64,000 nt of DNA from Xiphydria camelus (lineage: Eukaryota > Arthropoda > Insecta > Hymenoptera > Xiphydriidae). The notes below the pieces were generated by a model, which worked only from the letters and a program-made list of their open reading frames with translations, was not told the DNA's origin and made no database searches. Shown piece by piece: positions 54,986 through 64,000 of this stretch. The stretch lies in assembly GCA_963678675.1 (NCBI GenBank), contig OY783193.1:20816977-20880976 (forward strand), in the 5' to 3' direction. A program made the translations under genes and the position numbers. Each line of letters opens with the position of its first letter. Within the stretch, counting starts at the first letter, position 1.

Positions 54986-55493
54986 TACCGAACTGTATAG
55001 ATCTCGAGGCGCCGAAATTATCGACGTCTAATCGAGCAATACAACCTGTCAATAAAACGTCAATATAACCAAAAATCATATCCTATACCTGCTCAGTGAC
55101 TCAATGGTTAATAATGTTCCCCGAATACAATCTGCTGCGAAGTTAATGAGTGACTTCAAGAGGGTAGACGAATTTTGGACACTTCTAAAGATAAGAACAA
55201 CCACTTCCACGTTACCTTGGAGGTTCGTGTTCGAAACACTATACTTCCAGGGTAACGTGGAAATGGGTGTTCTTACCTTTAGGTTAGGAGTATCCAAAAT
55301 TAATTCGTCTCCGTAATTCCTGAAAACATTCGTTGACTTCGCGGCAGGTACGTATTTTGGGAACACAAACAACCACTGACTTACTGAGCAGGTAAAGGTT
55401 ATGATTTTTGGTTATCTTGAGATTTATTGATATGTTGCAATGCTCGATTAGACGTCGATAATTTCGGCGCCTCAATATCTATGTAGTTCGATT
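54986..55493. mobile_element. foldback element, ~508 bp
   Basis: CGAACTGTATAGATCTCGAG with GGCGCCGAAATTATCGACGT is mirrored at the right end. Inner arms share CACGTTACC and GAATTTTGGA/TCCAAAATT. Non-coding. The following 55,494-56,257 holds nothing I can assign. Confidence 0.85.
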
Positions 55494-56257
55494 ACTGTGA
55501 TCAATAGATAACCGTACTGATGGCAGGGCCACTATTGGTCTGCATATGCGGTACGTTTGAATTAAGCTCCACCCAGTCTCTGAGCCTGGGGCTGAACACC
55601 CGGTATAGTCTGAGACTGGCACGTCCAATCGGTCAGCATCAGATAGGTAAACGGGTCCTAGAGACATATATCTTCAAAGATAAGCATTGCTAAACTTCAA
55701 GAAACGTTATTATAGTCGTTGTCGTCATTTTCGTACACCAAGCGTCACGGATGCTGCTTCTGGTGACTTTTGCAAAATGTCATTTTTAAGGTACTATCCA
55801 ATGAACAAGTAATTCTAATGCTTTCCCAAACAGAGGTTTGGGAAGGTTAGGTTCGGACAACACGTTGAAACTATGACTGACTTTATTGGTTATGGCTAGC
55901 GCGAGGCGAGAGTCCACACACATACAAACGACCACACATATCACGGTCGGCACACCGGGCTGCATGGCGACAGACGCATACAGGATTCAGTTCGGAACAT
56001 TCCGCCTGCCTCTTCGTGTAGCGAAGATTACTCTACTTAACATAGACTATAGATTATGACGACACAGATTTGAATATCTCATGTTCCGACTGAATGATAT
56101 AAGTTTTATGTTACGTCGTTATAATTGTTGATTACCTATCTAATGATTCGTTGCATACATAATTTGGTTTGATTTAAATAACATAAAATAGATACACCAA
56201 AACGTTAGAGGGCTATTCGCGTTTATATATTGAGTCTTTGTTTCTAGTTAAATAGTT

Positions 56258-56991
56258 ACCCCACAAAAACAGATTCTCTGTAAAAAAAAGGCGGCATGTT
56301 CGTTCAGTGCCAACAAAAATTGATACCTACGTAAAATACTCCCCAAAAAAGATTTCAAATCAATTAAGATCGCCATGTTCAAGATTTATATATAAAAAGT
56401 AAAAGGCATCATTTGAAAGGAAAATTATTGTAAATGAAGTTACTAAAAAATTCGACTAAAGAATTTATTAAAAAAATTTAATAAAAGAGAACTTGCCGCA
56501 TTTAAGTTTTCATCTTTTGTCCACTATACCGAATAATTGGTAGTGCTTGGGCGGTGCTAGAGTAATTCATAAATTGCGCTGCCGAAGTCAAATTCAGAGA
56601 AATTCAGAAGGCCCCCGCCTGATTGGTTTCCCGTGCGACATTCGGTATACTGGTGGTATCATATAAGAGTATGAATTTATTTAAAATCATAAGTGCATAA
56701 ACATCGAGTATAATTGTGTCTGAATTTTTTATTTTGAAGGAAAAAAACGCGGCAAGTTCTTTTTTATTAAATTTTTTTTATAAATTCTTTAGTCGAATTT
56801 TTTAGTACCTTGATTTACAATAATTTTCCTTTCAAATGATGCCTTTTACTTTTTATATATAAATCTTGAACATGGCGATCTTAACTCATTTCAAATCTTT
56901 TTTGGAGAGTATTTTACGTAGGTATCAATTTTTGTTGGCACCGAATGAACATGCTGCCTTTTTTTTTACAGAGAATCTGTTTTTGTGGGGG
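56258..56991. mobile_element. F3 foldback element, complete
   Basis: Same organisation as 30,872-31,600: CCCCACAAAAACAGATTCTC ends, arms to AACTTGCCGC, and a loop with CCGAATAATTGGTAGTGCTT to GACATTCGG. 56,992-57,604 is unassigned AT-rich DNA. Confidence 0.88.
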
Positions 56992-57610
56992 AATTTCATT
57001 ACTTTTTGGAATTTATTCATGAGGAGAATACGTACATGTAGAAGAATAGCTTTCTATTACCACAAAATTAAAGTCTCACAATTTATACCGATACCAGCCA
57101 ATTAATTATAACCACTTACTTACTTTTGATTTATTCTCGTGATATTTTGAAAGGGATTTATAGACTAGAGAGCCCTTATATTTTTCACTTTGCCTTAGTA
57201 TTTTTGAGAAATAAAACATATACAGCTTTCGAATTTACAGGCCATCGGATTTTTCTTATATTTTGGTCGTCTACAGAAATCCATGAAGACGTTTTACCTT
57301 CAACTCTCTAAGTATACTCTTCCAATGACCATGACGAATTGTTTCATCACATGTAAAGATACCACTTATGACAGTATATATGTTGTTACATATATTAACT
57401 CGAGACGTTGGAATAGTTTTAAGAAATCCTTTTGCATGCACCGCTGAAATTTCGCCCTTACTCATAAATAAATTTAATGTAATTATTACTACAACATTTA
57501 CAGCTTCGATGCTGACCTTACGACTCATTTCAATCCGAGTAGAACATTCATTGGGAATACCATCATAAAAATGCCAATGCGAATAAAAATCAACTATTAA
57601 CTGTTGCAGA

Positions 57611-57718
57611 TCAAGTATTCCGTTGTGGTGGGGGTCCTGATTGGTCTACTCGCAAAGATGTGTATACGTTTCTTAGCGAGTAGACCAATCAGGACCCCCG
57701 CCGCAACGGAATACTTGA
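57611..57718. repeat. short foldback
   Basis: TCAAGTATTCCGTTGTGGTG and its inversion enclose GGTCCTGATTGGTCTACTCG, also mirrored. The same block forms the centre of 20,400-20,586. It is followed by a short F1-like piece (57,795-57,850, GTCAATTCGGGAGATCGAAG). Confidence 0.8.
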
Positions 57719-57904
57719 ACCTGATTGGTCTCTTCGCTGAGTTGTGTGCACGCAAAGATACGAGTGACTCGAGAAAGGCCCCCCTGATCTCCCGGTAGCT
57801 GTCAATTCGGGAGATCGAAGCATGTAACCTCGAAATCAAGTGTACAAGTGATAAGATAATTACTCGGGTTTCTTCGGTGAGTTTCCCCAAGTGTTTAAAG
57901 AAGT

Positions 57905-59450
57905 TACTCCATTATTGTAATCCAATTATATTGTATCCCTTATTTTTCTGCCATGACTTTGATTGTTGATAGTGGATGGATCAGCTAATAAATTTGATTT
58001 TTATTCACTATCAACTATCAAAGTCGTGGCAGAAAAATAAGGGATTCAATGGAATTGGATTTCAGTAATGTAGTAACTACTTTATTATTATTTTTTCTTT
58101 ATCGATATAGTCCCTCTTTCGTATTATACTATCCCAAGTTCGAATTTATATACCGACCTGTCAAACGTGAGGTGTACATGTACCTCACTTTTATCTCATT
58201 AAGTATTACTGCAGACTCTGACATGTCATCTCGTACAGGTGCAACCGAAGAGGACCTAGCTCGTGTCCTGTCCGTAAAAAGATGACTCGATGGACATCGG
58301 AGAATGTCAGACTTGTCACCGAGCGCCTATTACCCACGGTACGTTTATTGTAACATGCGCTTTTCGTTTCAATTATTCCTGCTTTAAATAACTTTCACTT
58401 CTTTCAAAGTATTTACCTTGTACAAACTGTTCATCATAGGGGGCAGCGATCAATGATTGTGACTAATCGTAGACAAATTATTCCTGCGATGATGTTCCAG
58501 TTGTAAAGCATACACTAGCAAGTCAGCTTACAGGGCATCCGATGTTTAGTATCAACTTTACCTCTTTTGGAACACCCATCACCTGAGCATAATCACGATT
58601 ACGTTAATGTTAATCGCAGAATAGACCGTGAGCTCGGGCACATTATCGCAGTAGTAGTTCGGTACACCGAATTGCTTTTTAGATTTAATAGACGAACTTG
58701 TCTACGACGAGTCGCTATTATCGATCGCTGCCACCTACCACGAACAGTTCAAAAAAGGTTATTAGCTTGAAAAAAGTAAAAGTTATTTAACGCTGGAATA
58801 GTTGAAAGGAGAAACGCGTATTGCAATTAATGCACCGTGGGATATAGGCGCTCACTGACAAGTCTGACATTCTCCAATGTCCATCGAGCCATCTTTTTGT
58901 GGACAGGACACGAGCTAGATCCTCTTTGGTTGCACCTGTACGAGATGACAAGTCAGAAAATCATGAGTCTTCATAAAAATCTTCTTATCTACTCGTTCTG
59001 CAGTAATACTTAATGAAATAAAAGTGAGGTACATGTACACTTCACGTTTGACAGGTCGGTATATAAATTCGAACTTGGGATAGTATAATACGAAAGAGGA
59101 AATATATATCGATAAAGAAAATAATAAAATAAAGTAGTTACTACATTACTGTAATCCAATTCCATTGCATCCCTCATTTTTCTGCCGCGACTGATTGTTG
59201 ATAGTGAATAAAAATTAAATTTATTAGCTGATCCATCCATTATCAACAATCAAACTCGTGGCAGAAAAATAAGGGATACAATGGAATTAGATTACAATAA
59301 TGGAGTAACTACTTTATTATTCTTTTTTCTTTTTTTATATATTTCCTCTTTCGTATTATACTATCACACAAGTTCCAATTTATATACCGACCTGTCAAGC
59401 GTGAAATGTACATGTACCTCACTTTTATTTCATCTCTTCTTCGCCTCTGG
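57905..59450. mobile_element. F5 - F4 - F5 nested palindromes
   Basis: F5 palindromes (57,905-58,198 and 59,013-59,450; GATTGTTGATAGTGGATGGA centre) flank an F4 foldback (58,201-59,012) whose ends AAGTATTACTGCAG and CTGCAGTAATACTT abut TCATT/AATGA. The whole is symmetrical about 58,600. Confidence 0.85.
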
Positions 59451-61810
59451 TATAATCATTTACATCCCACAAAGCACGTTTTTGCAAGTAACTTTTCTGT
59501 AACATTCCTGCGATATTTTGCAATATTCGTGAATACTACCGTATGTTAGAAATATATATTTCTTGATAAATTCGCAAATGTTGCAAAATATCATAGAAAC
59601 ATTTCGGAATCATTACATCGAAAGATTTCCTCGATAAGGTACAGCTCGATAAGATTGTACTTGTCAGAGCTGAATTGTATGGGGTTTTTATAATTATTTT
59701 AGGAAGTCCCAGAAGAATACAGATGCAGCATAATATAGATCTGTGCTAGAAAGAATAAGGAATAACCTTCGACGAGCATTCGGGCTGTGGCAACAGAGGT
59801 TAGAATCAGCAGATCATGGTAGGGAGGATATTGAAGGATGAACGCACGTCCATGCACTCGAGGCAGCAGATCTAACCCACCGAATAAAGTAATGCAGCTG
59901 GTTCTTGGAACAACAAGTGGACGATCCCTCGTTCAAAAGAAACCCCTTCGGGTTCGCACATGATTTGGAGTCCTTCTGGGTGGAATTCAATAGCAGTACG
60001 TTTATTTCTGTAACAAATTATAAATAACACAATTTTATTCAGTATTTCACTATTTAAAATATACCCAACTTACTCTACATAGAAATTAAGAAACTATATT
60101 AATCCGAGTTAACTAATTCTATAGATAATAATGACAGAATTATTAAAAGTGATATATTTCATCTTTCGTATTATACTATCACACAAGTTCAAATTTATAT
60201 ACCGACCTGTTAAAAATGAAGTGTACATGTACCTCACTTCTATTTCATCTCTTCTTCAACTCTGGTGTAACGAACGTCAATGAGGAATCACTGATATCGA
60301 TTAGGATTCGATGGTTATTCCTCATTCTTTCTAGGACAGAGCATCGATATTTTGCTGCACCTGTATTCTTCTGGGACTTCCTAAAATAATTATATAAACC
60401 CTACATAATTTAGCCCTGACAAGTACAATCTTATCGAGCTGTACCTTATCGAGATCTTTCGACGTAATGAGACTGAAACGTTTCTATGATATTTCGCAAC
60501 ATTCTCGAATTTATCGAGAAATATATATTTCTAACATACGGTAGTATTCACGAATATTGTAAAATATTGCAGAAATGTTACAGAAAAGTTATGATATTTT
60601 GTAATTTCTATCGTTACATTAGAGGCGAAGAAGAGATGAAATAGAAGTGAGGTACATGTACACTTCACGTTTGACAGGTCGGTATATAAACTGGAACTTG
60701 TGATAGTATAATACGAAAGATGAAAAACTTATATCGATAAAGAAAAAAAATAATAAAGTAGTTACTCTATTATTGTAATTTAATTCCATTATATCCCTTA
60801 TTTTTCTGCTACGACTTTGATTGTTGATAGTGGATGGATCAACCAATAAATTTGATTTTTCTTCGCTATCAGCAATTAAAGTCGTGGCAGAAAAATAAGG
60901 GATACAATGGAATCGGATTACAATAATGGAGTAACTACTTTATTTATTTTTTCTCTCTCTTTATCGATATATTTCCTTTTTCGTATTATACTATCACAAG
61001 TTCCAATTTATATTCCGACCTGTCAAACGTGAAGTGTTCATGTACCTCACTTCTATTTCATCTCTTCTTCGCCTCTAGTGTAGCGATGGAAATTACAAAA
61101 AAACATAACTTTTCTGTAACATTTCTGCAATGTTTTACAATATTCGTGAACACTACCGTATTAGAAATATATATTTCTCGATCAATTCGCAAATGTTGCG
61201 AAACATCATAGAAACGTTTCTGTCTGATTACGTCGACAGATCTCCTCGATAAGGTACAGCTCGATAAGATTGTACTTATCAGGGCTGAATTATATAGGGT
61301 TTTTATAATTATTTTAGGAAGTCCCAGTAGGATACAGGTGCAGCAAAATATCGATGCTGTCCTAGAAAGAATGAGGAATAACTCTCGAACCCCCTAATCG
61401 ATATCAGTAATTCCTCATTGACCGTCGTTACACTAGAGGCGAAGAAGAGATGAAATAGAAGTGAGGTACATGTACACTTCACTTTTAACAGGTCGGTATA
61501 TAAATTTGAACATGTGTGATAGTATAATACGAAAGAGGAAATATATTACTTTTAATAATTATGTAATTATTATCTATAGAATTAGTTAACTCGGATTAAT
61601 ATAGTTTCTACATTCTACGTAGAGTAAGTTGGGTATATTTTAAATAGTGAAATACAGAATATAATTGTGTTATATATAATTTGTTACAGAAATAAACGTG
61701 CTGGTATCCAATTCTATCCAGAAAGACTGCAAATCGAATGCGAACCTGAGGGGTTTCTTTCGAACGAAGGATCGTGCACTTGTTATTCGAAGAACCAGTA
61801 GTACATTCGG
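59451..61810. repeat. ~1.9-kb palindrome built around F5
   Basis: Arms 59,897-60,845 and 60,855-61,798 are inverted copies with an F5 palindrome at the centre. They include GATAAGGTACAGCTCGATAA and TATTTTAGGAAGTCCCAG blocks. 59,451-60,060 also pairs with 62,945-63,545. No gene was supported. Confidence 0.85.
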
Positions 61811-61917
61811 TTCCATATTGACCGTCGTTACACCAGAGGCGAAGAAGAGATCAAATAGAAGTTAGGTACATGTACACTTCACGTTTGACAGGTCGGTATA
61901 TAAATTGGAACTTGTGA

Positions 61918-62780
61918 TCAAGAGATACAGTAGTGTCTCGCGGCATGTTCATTCAAGTAGTTCGTCAGAACGACGTTGATAGCGCTGTCGCAGCGAGCGA
62001 GCACCCGTGTATCTTTACAGGAAAAATGTCTGCCCCCTTCACCCCTCAAATTCTACATCGAATTTTCTCAATAAATATACGGTTATAACCAAAACTGTGC
62101 TTAGTTATGCCATATAAATCGACTATTCTCTATTGATAGAGACCAGAATAAATATTATAAGTTAAATATTAACAGAGATTCGCCCTTAGCAACGCTAAAC
62201 CACGCCCCTGCCGCCTGAAAGTCGAGAATCCGATTTCTCGGGCAATATATATATATGTCAAAATGTCACTCTAATTCCGCCTATCTTCGGCGATAGTCGG
62301 CCATGATCGGAAATGTCTACACAGATGCGGGTACACGCATACGCCATCAAATGTATGTGAGAGTGTGTGAGAGAATATATTCCTTGAATGTTGGTCATGG
62401 TTTTCAAAGTGAATAAAATATTTAAGTTCGCGTAACGATTTCCCTCGCGTTTATTTCGATCCTCGGACGCACTTGTTAATAAAAAGTGATAATTCAGTGC
62501 AATCGGAGTAATGAATCTCAATAGTGGTGAATGTGACAGACACTCCGTATAGTTTAATAATCGTTTGTATTTTTTTCGTTTAATCGTGATAATCAACGAA
62601 TGCAGTGGTATTTTTCTCTAGTTGCCTGTGCATCAAGAGCAGGAAAGGAGACGGTCTCAGAAGAATTCCCATCAGATAAGTTTAATTGCCATCTGACAAC
62701 TTTAACCTCACTTTCGATGGAAGGACAAATATCTTTGTGTTCATTCTATTTTTTGTTTTCAGCGTCATGCGAGCATGGGG
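61918..62780 (+). mobile_element. F7 Helitron-like repeat
   Basis: Starts TCAAGAGATACAGTAGTGTC directly after CTTGTGA of an F5 arm; uninterrupted F5 copies read CTTGTGATAGT, so insertion was between A and T. It is the inverted partner of 33,890-34,813. It joins F5-like centre sequence near 62,780, so the 3' end is unclear. Confidence 0.5.
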
Positions 62781-62944
62781 TGAATCGATGGATTAACAAA
62801 TTAATTTGATGTTTCTTCTCCACCAAAGCCGTGGCAGAAGAATAGCAGATGCAATTGAATTGGATCACAATATCAAGTAATTACTTTAACATTAGTTTTT
62901 CTCTATTGATATATTTCTTCCTTCGTACTATATTTTAAATAATG

Positions 62945-63545
62945 AAATGCTGGATATAATTTTGTTATTTATAATCTGTTACAGAAATAAACGTGCTGCT
63001 ATTCAATTCCACCCAGAAGGACTCCAAATCATGTGCGAACCCGAGGGGGTTTCTTTCGAACGAGGGATCGTCCACTTGTTGTTCCAAGAACCAGCTACAT
63101 TAGTTCATTCGGCGGGTTCGATCTGCTGCCTCGAGTGCATGGACGTGCGTCCATCCTTCAATATCCTCCCTCCCATGGTCTTGCTGATTCTAACCTCTGT
63201 TGCCACAGCCCGAATGCTCGTCGAAGGTTATTGCTTATTCTTTTTAGCACAGATCTATATTATGCTGCACCTGTATTCTTCTGTGACTTCCTAAAATAAT
63301 TATAAAAACCCCATATAATTCAGCCCTGACAAGTACAATTTTATCGAGCTGTACCCTATCGAGGAGGTCTTTCGATGTAATGATTCCGAAATGTTTCTAT
63401 GATATTTTGCAACATTCGAGAATTTATCGAGAAATATATATTTCTAACATACGGTAGTATTCACGAATATTGCAAAATATCGCAGGAATGTTACAGAAAA
63501 GTTACTTGGAAAAACGTGCTTTGTGGGGTGTAAATGATTATACCC
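62945..63545. repeat. inverted partner of 59,451-60,060
   Basis: Carries GGATCGTCCACTTGTTGTTC and CGTCCATCCTTCAATATCC, the reverse of 59,820-59,960. A 115-codon frame (62,947-63,294) is open here but resembles no known protein, and its mirror is interrupted. Confidence 0.75.
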
Positions 63546-64000
63546 CAGAGGCGAAGAAGAGATGAAATAAAAGTGAGGTATATGTACACTTCACGTTTGA
63601 CACAGGTTTGTATATAAATTGGAACTTGTGATAGTATAATACGAAAGAGGAAATATATAAATAAAGAAAAAATAATAATAAAGTAGTTATTCCATTATTT
63701 TAATCCAATTCCATTGTATCCCTTATTTTTCTCCCACGACTTTGATTGTTGATAGCGGATGGATCAGCTAATAAATTTGATTTTTATTCACTATCAACTA
63801 TCAAAGTCATGGCAGAAAAATAAGGGATACACAATGGAATTGGATTACAGTAATGTAGTAACTACTTTATTATTATTTTTTCTTTATCGATATATTTCCT
63901 CTTTCGTATCAAGAGACACGGTAGTGTCTCGCGGCATGTTCATTCACGCCAGAGCGCTCTCGCCTCTCGCCGCGAGCACCCGTGTATCTTTACAGGAAAG
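63546..64000 (+). mobile_element. F5 palindrome and start of another F7
   Basis: 63,546-63,908 is an F5 palindrome (centre near 63,770). At 63,909 F7 starts with TCAAGAGACACGGTAGTGTC after CTTTCGTA; uninterrupted F5 reads TTTCGTATTATAC, again an A/T junction. It runs off the window. Confidence 0.7.

Noticed and set aside
55850..56060. Possible LTR end or primer region of another retroelement (CGGAACATTCCGCC)
   Set aside because: No paired LTR, target duplication or coding remnant could be found nearby.
62947..63294. 115-codon frame near the right end
   Set aside because: Part of a repeated block whose inverted copies are interrupted by stops; no recognised motif.

Overview
This window is a eukaryotic, almost certainly insect, stretch of heterochromatin-like DNA built from transposable elements inserted into one another. 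I found no convincing host gene. The case for an arthropod rests on the families present: a Ty3/gypsy retrotransposon, a pogo/Tigger-like element, PIF/Harbinger, piggyBac-type and mariner derivatives, tRNA-derived SINEs, remnants of a Polinton-like integrase neighbourhood, and very many foldback (palindromic) elements. I cannot determine the insect order; Hymenoptera is only a guess.

Region 1 (0.3-9.8 kb) is a four-level nest. A small foldback element (302-356 plus 9574-9786) was split by a Ty3/gypsy element (357-9573; 796-bp LTRs with about 4 differences; 4-bp duplication GATA). A pogo/Tigger-like transposon (3323-7228, TA duplication) lies inside its reverse transcriptase, and a 728-bp TTAA-flanked element (5052-5779) lies inside the transposase. 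Each LTR carries four hairpins that share one capping module but have four different, self-complementary stems. Separately, the retroelement has lost the catalytic core of its integrase.

Region 2 (10-31 kb) holds foldback elements and short DNA transposons: a PIF/Harbinger derivative with a truncated MADF domain (12.02-13.08 kb), an element flanked by AATT with fragments of an unassigned transposon protein (14.34-15.44 kb), a mariner derivative with ~338-bp inverted repeats (15.59-16.48 kb), a 1.7-kb palindrome (20.75-22.43 kb), a TTAA element (24.05-24.64 kb), a 128-bp tandem repeat (26 kb) and a tRNA-derived SINE (27.4 kb).

Region 3 (31-42.7 kb) is a mosaic of the repeat families that I call F1-F7 below. 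A 1.1-kb block at 36.2-37.3 kb is the inverted copy of 18.25-19.34 kb, and decayed Polinton-type genes lie at 40.6-41.4 kb.

Region 4 (42.7-49.7 kb) appears to be one large insertion with a Tigger-like end. It contains a 5-kb palindrome with ~2.3-kb arms made of minisatellites centred on CCTATATAGG, and each arm holds a copy of a tiny basic reading frame behind a TATA-like sequence (intact only in the left arm).

Region 5 (49.7-64 kb) holds a mariner fragment, a SINE inside a foldback, a decayed protein frame with a perfect 57-bp inverted repeat, and a nested palindrome array of families F3, F4, F5 and F7 running to the end.

Family labels (mine): F1 = foldback with ends like ACCGTATGTCC and CTCGAGTCATTTA; F2 = foldback with GTGCGCCAGTGCGCATTTG; F3 = foldback with ACAAAAACAGATTCTCTG; F4 = foldback with ACATCGGAGAATGTC; F5 = palindrome with GAAGTGAGGTACATGTACAC; F6 = repeat with GACATGACATGCTTCGACAA; F7 = Helitron-like repeat beginning TCAAGAGACACGG. 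All assignments are by eye; no database search was possible.
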